Program-made: the position numbers and the translations under genes | NCBI RefSeq assembly: GCF_003716325.1 | Contig: NZ_RDSR01000006.1 | Coordinates: forward strand, 62,001-126,000 | DNA: 64,000 nucleotides | Origin: Cryobacterium tepidiphilum | GTDB lineage: Bacteria > Actinomycetota > Actinomycetes > Actinomycetales > Microbacteriaceae | Direction: 5' to 3' | Notes under the pieces: model-generated | Database searches by the model: none | What the model was told of the DNA's origin: nothing | The model's input: the letters and a program-made list of their open reading frames with translations, nothing else | Shown here: positions 9,802 to 21,300 of the stretch, in pieces | Layout of the letters: each line of letters starts with the position of its first letter | How positions within the stretch are numbered: the stretch's first letter is position 1

Positions 9802-9831
9802 CTGACTGAACATCCGCGGGTTGTGTATAGT
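9802..9831 (+). promoter_or_regulatory. Promoter of the first toxin-antitoxin operon, leaderless
   Basis: CTGACT (9802-9807), an 18-base spacer and TATAGT (9826-9831), followed by 6 bases and the antitoxin ATG. The GT-rich repeat TGTGTAT either side of the -10 could be the antitoxin's own operator. Confidence 0.65.
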
Positions 9832-9837
9832 GTGTGT

Positions 9838-10071
9838 ATGGCTCGGCTGAACGTTCATGTGCCCGATGAGCTCGCCAAGCGGGCACGGGAGCGAGGTCTT
9901 AATGTTTCTGCGCTGACGCAGGAGGCCATCCGGAGCGAGTTGGAGCGCCACGCGGTCGACGCATGGCTCGACGACCTGCCTAGGCACACGCCACGCATCT
10001 CGCACGAAGCGGCACTGGACGCCTTGCATGCGGCGCGAGACGAGTTCGGGGAGAGCGCCACACATGGCTGA
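9838..10071 (+). CDS. Antitoxin, ribbon-helix-helix/CcdA-like
   Basis: A 77-residue protein. The N-terminus ARLNVHVPDELAKRARERGL is a beta strand plus helix typical of RHH DNA-binding antitoxins, followed by NVSALTQEAIRSELERH, close to the CcdA family. The acidic C-terminal half would wrap the toxin. The ATG is placed by the leaderless promoter. The stop overlaps the toxin start (ATGGCTGA), so the two are translationally coupled. It should neutralise the PIN RNase and repress its own promoter. Confidence 0.8.
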   Translation: MARLNVHVPDELAKRARERGLNVSALTQEAIRSELERHAVDAWLDDLPRHTPRISHEAALDALHAARDEFGESATHG

Positions 10072-10489
10072 TGTCGTCGTGGTCGACGCCTCGGTGCTTG
10101 TGGACCTGCTCGCCGACACCACGCATGCGGCCGCGGCCGCAGCCCGATTGCGCGGCATGGAACTCCACGCCCCGGCTCACTGCGATGCCGAGGTTCTCTC
10201 CGCACTCGGCCGGCTTCATCGTGCGGGTCTCCTCTCGGTCGAAGCAGTGGACGAGGCGCTCGAGCGCCTGCGAAAACTCCCCATGACCCGCCACCTGGTG
10301 ATGGACCTACTGGCGGGGGCCTGGGAGCGCCGTGGCGACATCCGGCTTGTCGACGCCCTCTACGTCTCGCTCGCCGTTCGCTTGGGTGCGCCACTGCTGA
10401 CGACCGACCTTCGACTGGCGAGGGCCTGGGACGGGGCCGAGGCGGTCGGCGCCTCGGAGGGCGATGTCAGGGGCAGCGATTACACTTGA
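10064..10489 (+). CDS. vapC: PIN-domain toxin, VapC family
   Basis: A 141-residue PIN-fold ribonuclease. Conserved acidic residues are visible: Asp in VVVVDASVLVDLL, Glu in HCDAEVLSALGRL and Asp in IRLVDALYVSLAV, then TTDLRLAR with the last Asp. Such toxins cleave tRNA or rRNA and are held inactive by the antitoxin encoded just upstream, with which this gene overlaps by 8 bases. pcrA starts 7 bases downstream. Confidence 0.85.
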   Translation: MADVVVVDASVLVDLLADTTHAAAAAARLRGMELHAPAHCDAEVLSALGRLHRAGLLSVEAVDEALERLRKLPMTRHLVMDLLAGAWERRGDIRLVDALYVSLAVRLGAPLLTTDLRLARAWDGAEAVGASEGDVRGSDYT

Positions 10490-10496
10490 GAGCGAT

Positions 10497-12947
10497 ATGA
10501 CGACGCTCTTCGGCCCGGACCAGACCACCGCGAACGGAGTCTCCGGAGCGCCCGTGATCGTGCAGGAATCCGGGCGCGAACGCGGATCCGGTTACTCGCG
10601 CAGCTCGCTGCTCGACGGGCTCAACCCGCAGCAGCTCGAAGCGGTGGAATACCGCGGTCAGGCGCTGCTCATCATCGCCGGCGCCGGCTCAGGCAAGACC
10701 AGCGTGCTCACCCGCCGCGTCGCCAGCCTGCTCGAAAGCCGCGAGGCCTGGCCGAGCCAGATCCTCGCCATCACGTTCACCAACAAGGCCGCCGCCGAGA
10801 TGCGCGAGCGCGTGGTCGCGCTCGTCGGCGACCATGCCAGGGGCATGTGGATCTCCACCTTCCACTCCGCGTGCGTGCGCATCCTCCGCGCTGAGGCCGA
10901 GCGGGCCGGCCTCAGCAGCACCTTCAGCATCTACGACTCCTCCGACACCCGCGTCACCCTGAAGCGCATCATCAAGGGCCTCGACGCCGACACCCTCGGC
11001 TTCACCCCGGCGAACGTGTCGGCCAAGATCTCCAAGCTCAAGAACGAGCTGGCGGATGTCGACAGTTACGCCCGCAATGCGAACATGAGCGACCCGCAGG
11101 AGGTCATGTTCGTCGAGATCTTCCGGCAGTACACGCAGCGGCTGCGCGCGGCCAGCGCCCTCGACTTCGACGATCTCATCGGCGAGACGGTCTATCTTTT
11201 CCGCGCCTTCCCCCGCGTGGCCGCGCTGTACCGGCGCCGGTTCCGGCACGTCCTCGTCGACGAATACCAGGACACCAACCACGCCCAGTACGCGTTGGTG
11301 CGGGAGCTCACCCGGCCCGTCGACGCGGAGCTCGCCGACGAACTCGAGGCGCAGGGGCTGCATGTGCGGAACGTGCAGGACTCCACCGGGGCGATCCCCG
11401 GGGCATCGCTCACGGTCGTCGGCGACTCCGACCAGTCGATCTACGCGTTCCGTGGCGCCGACATCCGCAATATCAGCGAGTTCGAACGCGACTTCCCGGG
11501 CGCGAAGGTGGTGCTGCTCGAGCAGAACTACCGCTCCACGCAGAACATCCTCTCCGCCGCGAACGCCGTGATCGGCAACAACTTCGACCGCAAGGAGAAG
11601 AAGCTGTGGACCGCCGGCGGCGACGGCGAGAAGATCGTCGGCTTCACCGGCTACTCCGGCCACGATGAGGCCCAGTTCGTCGCCGATGAGATCGAGGCAC
11701 TGCACCAGGCCGGCACCGACTACCGCGACATCGCCGTGTTCTACCGCACCAACGCTCAGACGCGTGCCCTGGAGGAGATCCTCGTGCGGGCGGCTGTGCC
11801 GTACCGGGTGGTCGGCGGCACCAAGTTCTACGAGCGCGCCGAGATCAAGGATGCGATGGCCTACCTGATCGCCGTCGCCAACCCCGACGACGAGCTGGCG
11901 CTCCGGCGCATCCTGAACACCCCCAAGCGCGGCATCGGCCCTGCCACCGAGACCCAGCTCGGAAGCTTCGCGGCCGACAACGGCATCAGCTACCGGCAGG
12001 CGATGCGGGATGCCGCCGCGCTCGGGCTCGGCCCGAAGGTGACCAACGCGATTCTGCAGCTGGCCCGACTCCTCGACGAGGCGGCGCTCATGCTCGACCC
12101 GGCGAGCCCGGCCGGCGCGGCGAGCGTCTCCGACGTGCTCACCTTCCTGCTCGAGGGGAGCACCCTGCTGAGCGTGCTGCGCAGCAGCCGCGACCCACAA
12201 GACGAAGCGCGCGCCGAGAACATCGAGGAGCTCGTGGCGCAGACCAAGGACTTCACGCGGGAGAACCCCGACGCGGGTCTTGTCGACTTCCTCACCCAGG
12301 TCTCACTCGTGGCCGCCGCCGACGACCTCGACGACGCCTCCGGAACCGTGTCGCTCATGACCCTGCACACCGCGAAGGGACTGGAGTACAACGCCGTGTT
12401 CCTCACCGGCGTGGAAGAGGGACTGCTGCCGCACCAGATGTCGGCACACGAGCCCGGCGGCCCGGCCGAGGAGCGGCGCCTGTTCTACGTGGGAATCACC
12501 CGTGCGAAAAAGCGGCTCTACCTCTCCCTGGCGATGACACGGGCCCAGTTCGGTGACATCAACGTGGCCATGCCGAGCCGGTACCTGCAGGAGATCCCCG
12601 CCGACCTCATCGACTGGCGGCAGTCGCCGGGCATGGCGAACTCTCGCGGCGGCACGCAGTCGCGCGCGCTGAACGCCCGCCGCGACGGGTACGGCAAGCG
12701 CGAGCAGCAGGGCCTGCCGCCAGCCCCGAAGCCGAAGACCGAGTGGGCCAACCGGGTCACCGCGCAGGTGCGCGATAACGGTGACCTCACCCTGGAACCC
12801 GGCGACCGCATCCGTCACGTCGACTTCGGCGACGGCCGCGTGAACCAGGTCACCGGTGAGGGCACCAAGCGCATCGCCCACGTGCTGTTCGACTCGGCGG
12901 GCGCGAAGAAGCTCCTGATCAAGATCGCTCCCATCGAGAAACTCTGA
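10497..12947 (+). CDS. pcrA: ATP-dependent DNA helicase, UvrD/PcrA
   Basis: An 816-residue superfamily 1A 3'-5' helicase for nucleotide excision repair, replication restart and removal of RecA. Helicase motifs in order: Q-motif GLNPQQLEAV, Walker A GAGSGKT (about residue 62), motif II VDEYQDTNHAQY, motif III VVGDSDQSIYAFRGAD, motif IV EQNYRSTQNIL, motif V MTLHTAKGLEYNAVF, motif VI VGITRAKKRLYL. The C-terminal tail GDRIRHVDFGDGRV resembles the Tudor-like domain that docks on RNA polymerase. ATG 10497 is chosen over an upstream in-frame start. A TACACT hexamer (10481-10486) may be its -10. Confidence 0.95.
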   Translation: MTTLFGPDQTTANGVSGAPVIVQESGRERGSGYSRSSLLDGLNPQQLEAVEYRGQALLIIAGAGSGKTSVLTRRVASLLESREAWPSQILAITFTNKAAAEMRERVVALVGDHARGMWISTFHSACVRILRAEAERAGLSSTFSIYDSSDTRVTLKRIIKGLDADTLGFTPANVSAKISKLKNELADVDSYARNANMSDPQEVMFVEIFRQYTQRLRAASALDFDDLIGETVYLFRAFPRVAALYRRRFRHVLVDEYQDTNHAQYALVRELTRPVDAELADELEAQGLHVRNVQDSTGAIPGASLTVVGDSDQSIYAFRGADIRNISEFERDFPGAKVVLLEQNYRSTQNILSAANAVIGNNFDRKEKKLWTAGGDGEKIVGFTGYSGHDEAQFVADEIEALHQAGTDYRDIAVFYRTNAQTRALEEILVRAAVPYRVVGGTKFYERAEIKDAMAYLIAVANPDDELALRRILNTPKRGIGPATETQLGSFAADNGISYRQAMRDAAALGLGPKVTNAILQLARLLDEAALMLDPASPAGAASVSDVLTFLLEGSTLLSVLRSSRDPQDEARAENIEELVAQTKDFTRENPDAGLVDFLTQVSLVAAADDLDDASGTVSLMTLHTAKGLEYNAVFLTGVEEGLLPHQMSAHEPGGPAEERRLFYVGITRAKKRLYLSLAMTRAQFGDINVAMPSRYLQEIPADLIDWRQSPGMANSRGGTQSRALNARRDGYGKREQQGLPPAPKPKTEWANRVTAQVRDNGDLTLEPGDRIRHVDFGDGRVNQVTGEGTKRIAHVLFDSAGAKKLLIKIAPIEKL

Positions 12948-14041
12948 TGAGTAGCCGGCAGGACGACGAGCGCACGTCGCCGGAAAGCCTGCTGGACCGC
13001 ATCCGCTCCCTGCGCGCCCTCGACATCGAAGTCGCGTCGAGGGCTGCGCTGGCGGCCGTCGTCCCGCTCGTGGTGCTGATCGCGATCGGGCACATCGAGT
13101 GGGCGCCCTACGCGTCGTTCGGCGCGATGACCGCGCTCTACGGGCGCAGCGAGCCGTACCGGATCCGGGCGCGCACGGTCACGGTCGCGGCCGTCGCGCT
13201 GGTGGCCAGCATCGCGCTCGGCATCGCGACGGCGCTCGCGTCGCCGTCGCTCATCGTGCTGGCTGCCGGGCTCATCGTCGTCATCGTGGCCGGCATCCTG
13301 CTGTCTGCGACCGCGGGCCTGTTCCCGCCGACACCGATCTTCTTCGTCTTCGCCTACACCGTATGCGCGCAGGTGCCGACCCGGGCCGCCGACGTCGGCC
13401 TGTTGCTCGCCGTCGCCGCGGCATCCGCTGCCTTCGCCTGGCTGCTGACCATGTCGGGCTGGGCGGTGCGGCGCGTGGTGGGGGAGCGGTCGGCGGACTG
13501 GTTCAAGGGCCTGCCGCGGCGGGGCGTCGTGAACCCGGTCGCCTACCGTGACGCCGAGGTGTGGCGCACCATCGCGCAGAACGTCGTGGGCGTGCTCATC
13601 GCGGGGGCTCTGGCGACGCTCGTGGGGATCGGCCACTCCTACTGGGCGGTCGTGAGCGTCGTGGCCGTGCTGCCGCCGCCCGGCGCCCGGCACTCCACGT
13701 CGCGGGCCTGGCACCGCATCATCGGCACCCTGCTCGGGGTCGTCGTGACCGGGCTGATCCTCCTCCCTGCTCCGCCGTTGGCCGTGCTCATCGTGGTCAT
13801 CGGGATCGGCCAGTTCGGCGCCGAGATTCTCGTGGGCCGGCACTACGGCGCCGCCCTGCTGTTCATCACGCCGCTGGCGCTCACGGTGTCGCGGCTCGCC
13901 AGCCCGGTGCCGGTGTCCACACTGCTCTTCGACCGGGCCGTGGAGACCGCGCTCGGCGGCGGCATCGCGATCCTCATCGTGCTGTTCGCCCGCGCGCGCG
14001 CCGACCGCCGGGAGCGAGGCGCCGCCGGCATGCCCGCGTGA
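12947..14041 (+). CDS. FUSC-type membrane protein
   Basis: A 364-residue integral membrane protein with two halves of hydrophobic helices. FUSC features are visible, such as WAPYASFGAMTALYGRSEPY after the first helix and RAWHRIIGTLLGVVVTG in the second half, the conserved turn of the FUSC/aromatic-acid exporter superfamily. It may export small aromatic acids, but the substrate is unknown. The start overlaps the pcrA stop by one base (TGATG), suggesting co-transcription. Confidence 0.75.
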   Translation: MSSRQDDERTSPESLLDRIRSLRALDIEVASRAALAAVVPLVVLIAIGHIEWAPYASFGAMTALYGRSEPYRIRARTVTVAAVALVASIALGIATALASPSLIVLAAGLIVVIVAGILLSATAGLFPPTPIFFVFAYTVCAQVPTRAADVGLLLAVAAASAAFAWLLTMSGWAVRRVVGERSADWFKGLPRRGVVNPVAYRDAEVWRTIAQNVVGVLIAGALATLVGIGHSYWAVVSVVAVLPPPGARHSTSRAWHRIIGTLLGVVVTGLILLPAPPLAVLIVVIGIGQFGAEILVGRHYGAALLFITPLALTVSRLASPVPVSTLLFDRAVETALGGGIAILIVLFARARADRRERGAAGMPA

Positions 14042-14121
14042 GCGTTCGCCCGGCAGGGTTGTCGGCACCCGGCGCCCGGCGTACCGTGGCGGGCAAGACA
14101 TCGACATGAGGAGGCTGCACC

Positions 14122-14373
14122 ATGGCGAGTGACCCTGATGGACTGTGGCCCAGGCTGGCCGACGAAGACATCGACGCCCCCGACGAGGAGCGCGAGGTGG
14201 ATGACGTGGACGCGCCCGTCGACGAGGAAGCGGTCGTGGACCTCGACGAGCACCCGCGCATCGACGCCGACGACCGGCCGGTGGACATCGGCGACCGTGA
14301 CGACGACGCCGACGAGCGCGTCGACGAGGACGAGCGCACCGGAGAGATCGACCTCGGCGACGAGGTGGTCTGA
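14122..14373 (+). CDS. Very acidic small protein, function unknown
   Basis: An 83-residue protein in which Asp and Glu make up close to half of the chain after residue 14, and which has no hydrophobic core, so it is probably unstructured. GAGGAGG precedes the ATG by 9 bases and TACCGT (14081-14086) is a plausible -10. No family is recognised. The coding sequence keeps strong G/C third positions, which supports a real gene, though low complexity makes this harder to judge. Confidence 0.65.
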   Translation: MASDPDGLWPRLADEDIDAPDEEREVDDVDAPVDEEAVVDLDEHPRIDADDRPVDIGDRDDDADERVDEDERTGEIDLGDEVV

Positions 14374-14380
14374 CGCGGCC

Positions 14381-14441
14381 CCGCGAAACCGGAGTTGTGG
14401 TCGCAATGGCGCGGATAACGACCACAAGTCACGACTCGCGG
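14381..14441. terminator. Nested hairpin between convergent genes
   Basis: Inner arms TTGTGGTCG (14395-14403) and CGACCACAA (14419-14427), outer arms CCGCGA (14381-14386) and TCGCGG (14436-14441). It sits between two convergent genes and lacks T-runs, so it is a likely bidirectional terminator of the long-stem type. Confidence 0.6.
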
Positions 14442-14451
14442 TGAGGGCGGG

Positions 14452-15162
14452 CTACACCGAGACGCCGATGAGCGCGCCGATCGCGTAGGTCACCGCGAGC
14501 GCGAGCACGCCGCCGCTGACGACACGGGTGATCGCACGCGCCTTGCCGCTACCGCCGAGGTGGGCGCTCAGCCACCCGGTGATCACCAGGGCCGCCAGAA
14601 CCGCGAGGAACGTCGCGGGGAGACGCCACGCCGGCGGCGGCAGCAGCACCGCGAGCAGCGGCAGTAGCGCCCCGATCGTGAACGACAGAGCGGATGCCAG
14701 TGCCGCATGCCAGGGATTCGACACGTCGTCCGCGTCGATGTGCAGTTCCGCCTCGAGGTGTGCGGCAAGGGCGTCGTGCTCGGTGAGTTCGAGGGCGACC
14801 TGCTTCGCCGTCTGCGGGGTCAAGCCCTTCGCCTCGTAGAAGCCCGCGAGCTCGGCGAGCTCCTGCTCGGGCATGCTCGCGAGCTCCTCGCGCTCCCGTG
14901 CGATCAGGGCGCGCTCGGTGTCGCGCTGACTCGACACCGAAACGTACTCCCCGAGGGCCATCGAGATGGCACCCGCGAGGAGGCTCGCGATGCCGGCGAT
15001 CAGGATCGTGGCCGTATCGGAGGTGGCGGCCGCAACGCCGACGACAAGGGCTGCGACCGAGACGATGCCGTCGTTCGCGCCCAGAACCCCGGCGCGCAGC
15101 CAATTCAACCGCGCGTTGAGGCCGGTGGCGTGCGGCTCCGCAGCGTGGACCAGTTCGCTCAT
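14452..15162 (-). CDS. VIT1/CCC1-type iron-manganese transporter
   Basis: A 236-residue membrane protein of the VIT family. The hallmark block after the N-terminus is LRAGVLGANDGIVSVAALVVG, then AGAISMALGEYVSVSSQRDTE, a cytoplasmic acidic helix region (about residues 85-140), and three C-terminal helices. Such proteins move Fe2+ or Mn2+ out of the cytoplasm. ATG 15162 gives a normal VIT N-terminus; a TTG at 15201 would add 13 residues and is possible. It is divergent from sucC. Confidence 0.85.
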   Translation of the reverse strand: MSELVHAAEPHATGLNARLNWLRAGVLGANDGIVSVAALVVGVAAATSDTATILIAGIASLLAGAISMALGEYVSVSSQRDTERALIAREREELASMPEQELAELAGFYEAKGLTPQTAKQVALELTEHDALAAHLEAELHIDADDVSNPWHAALASALSFTIGALLPLLAVLLPPPAWRLPATFLAVLAALVITGWLSAHLGGSGKARAITRVVSGGVLALAVTYAIGALIGVSV

Positions 15163-15264
15163 GTGATGAGCCAACCACGCGCGCGACGGCTCTGCCAGCA
15201 AGGTTTGGCTGTCCTACATTACGCGGCCCCGTCGCATCCGCACGCGGCCCCAAGCGTCTCGCGG

Positions 15265-15303
15265 TAGAGTTTAGACGGCCAGTTGTCTTGACGTCGAGCT
15301 AAA
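15265..15303 (+). promoter_or_regulatory. sucC: sucCD promoter region with inverted-repeat motif
   Basis: A TAGAGT hexamer (15265-15270) is a candidate -10. Immediately downstream, 15284-15301 reads TGTCTTGACGTCGAGCTA, an imperfect inverted repeat (TCTTGA-cg-TCGAGC). Nearly the same sequence lies before icd at 26487-26504. A shared transcription factor for TCA-cycle genes is an inference. Confidence 0.5.
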
Positions 15304-15372
15304 TCCGGCACCGGCGGCTGTGCCCTTCACCCCCCATGCACGAACGCCATAGACGCGGATTGGAAGAGCAGC

Positions 15373-16542
15373 GTGGATCTCTACGAGTACCAGGCCAGAG
15401 ACCTGTTTGAACAGTATGGAGTACCGGTCCTCCCGGGCATCATCGCCGACACACCGGAGGAGGTGCGTGCGGCTGCCGAGAAGATCGGTGGCGTCGTCGT
15501 GGTCAAAGCCCAGGTCAAGGTCGGCGGGCGCGGCAAGGCCGGCGGCGTGAAGGTCGCGAAGACGCCCGATGAGGCGGAAGAAGCCGCCAAGGCCATCCTC
15601 GGCCTCGACATCAAGGGCCACACCGTGGGCCGAGTCATGGTCGCCGGCGGCGCACGCATCGCGCAGGAGTTCTACTTCTCGGTGCTGCTCGACCGCGCCA
15701 ACCGCTCGTACCTCTCGCTCACGAGCGTCGAGGGCGGCATGGAGATCGAGCAGCTCGCGGTGGAGAAGCCCGAGGCCCTCGCCCGCATCGAGGTCGACCC
15801 CATCACGGGCATCGACAACGACAAGGCACGCGAGATCGCGACCGCGGCCGGCTTCCCGGCCGAGCTCGTCGACAAGGTAGCGGATGTCTTCGTCAAGCTT
15901 TACGCGGTCTACACCGGTGAAGACGCCACCCTGGTCGAGGTCAACCCGCTCGTTCTCACCGAAGAAGGCGACATCATCGCCCTCGACGGCAAGGTCACCC
16001 TCGACGAGAACGCCGGCTTCCGCCACCCGAACCACGCCGAGCTGGAAGACGCCGCTGCCGCCGACCCGCTCGAGGCGAAGGCCAAGGAGAACGACCTCAA
16101 CTACGTCAAGCTCGACGGCTCCGTCGGCGTCATCGGCAACGGCGCGGGCCTCGTCATGTCGACGCTCGACGTCGTCGCCTACGCGGGTGAGAACCACGGC
16201 GGCGTCAAGCCGGCCAACTTCCTCGACATCGGCGGCGGAGCATCCGCTGCGGTCATGGCCGCCGGCCTCGACGTCATTCTCGGCGACGAGCAGGTGAAGT
16301 CGGTGTTCGTCAACGTCTTCGGCGGCATCACCGCCTGCGACGCGGTCGCGAACGGCATCGTCGGAGCGCTCGAGTCGCTCGGCGACTCCGCCAACAAGCC
16401 GCTGGTCGTGCGCCTCGACGGCAACAAGGTCGACGAGGGCCGCCGCATCCTGACCGAGGCCAATCACCCGCTGGTGACCCTGGCCGCCACCATGGACGAG
16501 GGCGCCGCGAAGGCCGCCGAGCTCGCCAACGCAGCGAAGTAA
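15373..16542 (+). CDS. sucC: Succinyl-CoA synthetase, beta subunit
   Basis: A 389-residue ADP-forming beta subunit. It starts [19 protein letters not shown] (GTG start, GGAAG 8 bases upstream), with an ATP-grasp domain ([35 protein letters not shown]) and a C-terminal ligase domain with [17 protein letters not shown] and [17 protein letters not shown]. With SucD it makes ATP and succinate from succinyl-CoA in the TCA cycle. sucD follows after 12 bases. Confidence 0.96.
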   Translation: MDLYEYQARDLFEQYGVPVLPGIIADTPEEVRAAAEKIGGVVVVKAQVKVGGRGKAGGVKVAKTPDEAEEAAKAILGLDIKGHTVGRVMVAGGARIAQEFYFSVLLDRANRSYLSLTSVEGGMEIEQLAVEKPEALARIEVDPITGIDNDKAREIATAAGFPAELVDKVADVFVKLYAVYTGEDATLVEVNPLVLTEEGDIIALDGKVTLDENAGFRHPNHAELEDAAAADPLEAKAKENDLNYVKLDGSVGVIGNGAGLVMSTLDVVAYAGENHGGVKPANFLDIGGGASAAVMAAGLDVILGDEQVKSVFVNVFGGITACDAVANGIVGALESLGDSANKPLVVRLDGNKVDEGRRILTEANHPLVTLAATMDEGAAKAAELANAAK

Positions 16543-17442
<900 letters not shown>

Positions 17443-17456
17443 CAGACGCATCCGTT

Positions 17457-17489
17457 CGAAGGGCCCGCCGCGAACTGGCGGGCCCTTCG
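17457..17489 (+). terminator. Terminator of sucCD
   Basis: A perfect 13-bp stem (CGAAGGGCCCGCC / GGCGGGCCCTTCG) with a 7-base loop, starting 15 bases after the sucD stop. It has no long T-run, as is common in actinomycetes. Confidence 0.85.
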
Positions 17490-17539
17490 TCGATTCGGAG
17501 GCTTCCAAGGCGGCATGGATGAGGCGGCATACTGGAGTC

Positions 17540-17656
17540 ATGGACCTCAACTTCTTCTTCCACGCGTTCCTCGTCACGTTCGGGGTGATCGGCCTGATCC
17601 TCGGCGGGGCCGCGGCGGTCTCGCTCGTCAGGGGCCCCTACCGCGACGGCAAGTAG
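17540..17656 (+). CDS. Small single-helix membrane protein
   Basis: A 38-residue protein with one membrane helix from about residue 8 to 30 (FLVTFGVIGLILGGAAAVSL) and a short basic tail RGPYRDGK. ATG lies 6 bases after CATACT, the leaderless layout used widely here. Family unknown. It sits between sucD and the PerM-like gene, so it may be a membrane partner of the latter, but that is a guess. Confidence 0.6.
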   Translation: MDLNFFFHAFLVTFGVIGLILGGAAAVSLVRGPYRDGK

Positions 17657-17718
17657 TTCCCGGCCGCGCGGGGCGGCTCCGGTTCATGGTGCGGGTGCAC
17701 CGGTAGGCTCGGAGGCCG

Positions 17719-18954
17719 ATGAACCGCATAACCACCGTCCTGCTCGCCGCCCTCGAGGGGCTCATCGTCGCCGCCATCGGCCTCGGCGTGGCGCTCGTGC
17801 CCCTCACCATCCTCTGGGCGGCGCAGTTCAACCTCGCCATCGACTGGTTCGTGTTCTGGCGCGCCGCGGTCGACGTCTGGCTGCTGGGCAACGGCGCCGA
17901 CCTCACGGTGCACCTGGGCGACCCCGTGGTCGGCACGCTGGGACTGCCCGCCGCGGGCGCTCCGTTCCCCATCACCATCGCGCTGCTCGGCTTCGCCGCG
18001 CTCGCCGCGGCGCTCGGGGTGCGCACCGGCCGCCGTGCCGCCGAGAGCCACCACCGACCGGTCGGGGTCACCGCGTCCATCGCCACCTACGCGGTCGTGG
18101 CCGCGCTCCTCACGCTGAGCGCCGACGGCGGGGGTGTGGTGCAGCCCGCGCCGCTGCAGGGCATCGTGCTGCCGACGCTCGTGTTCGGCGCCGGCGTGGT
18201 CTTCGGCGCGTGGGCGCTCCGGCCCCGCACCGCCACGGGCGAGCCTGCACCCCGCGACGACCAGCCGGCCGGGCGCATCCGCTCGCGGTTCGAGGCTCTC
18301 GACGAGAACACCCGGCATGCGATCCAGGCCGCCCTGCGCGGCGGGGCCGCCGTGTGCGCCGCCGTCATCGCGGTGTCGGCGCTCGCCGTGACCGTGCTCG
18401 TGCTCGCCCAGTACGGCACCGTCATCGGCCTCTACGAGACCGTGCAGGCCGGCGTGGCCGGGGGCATCGCCCTGACCGTGGCGCAGCTCGCCTTCCTCCC
18501 CAATCTCGTCGTCTGGGCCGCAGCCTGGTTCGTCGGCCCGGGATTCGCCCTCGGGGAGGGGTCGAGCGTGTCGCCCCTCGGCACCGCGCTCGGGCCGGTC
18601 CCCGGCGTGCCGATCCTCGGCATCCTGCCCCACGGCACCCTCGGCTACGGCTTCCTCGGCCTGCTGGTGCCGGTGCTCGCCGGGTTCGTGTGTGCCTGGC
18701 TGGCCGGCCAACGGATGCCGCGGTCCAGCCCCGAGCCCGGCCTCGGCCTGCAGCTGGCGACCGGCTTCGGGATCGGCCTCGTCGCCGCCGTGCTGCTCGG
18801 GCTTCTCGCCTGGTGGTCCGGCGGCGCGCTCGGGCCGGGTCGCCTCTCCGTGGTGGGCCCGAACCCGTTCCTCGTGGCGGGGCTCGCGTTCGTGGAGGTC
18901 GGCATCGCCGCGAGCCTCGGCGCCATCGCCGCCCGCCGCCGTGACCGTCGCTGA
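17719..18954 (+). CDS. PerM-like polytopic membrane protein (DUF6350)
   Basis: A 411-residue membrane protein with about ten hydrophobic segments and an Arg/Pro-rich cytoplasmic loop near residues 175-205. Sequence style (AAQFNLAIDWFVFWRAAVD near residue 34) and position just before purN-purH match the actinobacterial DUF6350/PerM family; perM (Rv0955) lies beside purN-purH in Mycobacterium tuberculosis, where it supports cell division under magnesium stress. TAGGCT (17704-17709) is 9 bases before the ATG, and CGGAGG offers a Shine-Dalgarno. The function here is inferred from synteny. Confidence 0.75.
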   Translation: MNRITTVLLAALEGLIVAAIGLGVALVPLTILWAAQFNLAIDWFVFWRAAVDVWLLGNGADLTVHLGDPVVGTLGLPAAGAPFPITIALLGFAALAAALGVRTGRRAAESHHRPVGVTASIATYAVVAALLTLSADGGGVVQPAPLQGIVLPTLVFGAGVVFGAWALRPRTATGEPAPRDDQPAGRIRSRFEALDENTRHAIQAALRGGAAVCAAVIAVSALAVTVLVLAQYGTVIGLYETVQAGVAGGIALTVAQLAFLPNLVVWAAAWFVGPGFALGEGSSVSPLGTALGPVPGVPILGILPHGTLGYGFLGLLVPVLAGFVCAWLAGQRMPRSSPEPGLGLQLATGFGIGLVAAVLLGLLAWWSGGALGPGRLSVVGPNPFLVAGLAFVEVGIAASLGAIAARRRDRR

Positions 18955-18967
18955 CGCGGCCGGACGG

Positions 18968-18973
18968 TAGGCT
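18968..18973 (+). promoter_or_regulatory. purN: -10 element of purN-purH, leaderless
   Basis: TAGGCT followed by 6 bases (CGAAGG) and then the purN GTG. It lies in the 25-base gap after the PerM-like gene, so the purine genes can be transcribed on their own. Confidence 0.6.
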
Positions 18974-18979
18974 CGAAGG

Positions 18980-19569
18980 GTGCTCTCACTCGTCGTGCTG
19001 ATCTCCGGAGGCGGCTCCAACCTCCGTGCCCTGCTTGAAGCAGCCGAAGACGCCGAGTTCCCGGCCCGGGTCGTCGCGATCGGCGCCGACCGCGACGCCG
19101 ACGGCCTCGACCTCGGCGAAGAGTACGGCATCCCCACCTTCACCGTTCCCTTCTCGTCGTTCCCCGACCGGGAGGCCTGGGGCGACGAGCTGCTGGCGCA
19201 GGTGCAGCAGTGGGAGCCCGACCTGGTCATCCTGAGCGGCCTGATGCGCCTGCTGCCCGCACGTGTGGTGCAGGCGCTGTCGCCCCGGCTGCTCAACACC
19301 CACCCCGCCTACCTGCCGGAGTTCCCCGGCGCGCACGGCGTGCGCGATGCCCTGGCCGCCGGGGTGCAGGAGTCGGGTGCCAGCATCATCGTGGTCGACG
19401 AAGGCGTCGATGCCGGTCCGATCCTCGCCCAGGAGCGGGTGGCGGTGTTGCCCGGCGACACCGAGCACTCGCTGCACGAGCGCATCAAGACCGTCGAACG
19501 CCGGCTGCTCGTGCAGGCCGTGCTCGACATCGCCAACGGAAACCTCGAACTCAAGGAGCAGTCACGCGC

Positions 19570-19573
<4 letters not shown>
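18980..19573 (+). CDS. purN: Phosphoribosylglycinamide formyltransferase
   Basis: A 197-residue enzyme that transfers a formyl group from 10-formyl-THF to GAR, the third step of purine synthesis. It has the phosphate-binding loop [11 protein letters not shown] at the N-terminus, [29 protein letters not shown] with the catalytic His region, and the conserved Asp in [12 protein letters not shown]. The GTG start is set by the leaderless promoter and by the family N-terminus. The stop overlaps purH as ATGA. Confidence 0.95.
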
Positions 19574-21255
<1,682 letters not shown>

Positions 21256-21300
21256 CCTCGAGCCGTTCTCGCTGCGCGCGCTCGGCCTCCGTCGACCACG

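Noticed and set aside
19210..19569. purH extended upstream by about 120 codons
   Set aside because: The extension is out-of-phase reading of purN. The ATGA overlap at 19570 and the family N-terminus fix the start.
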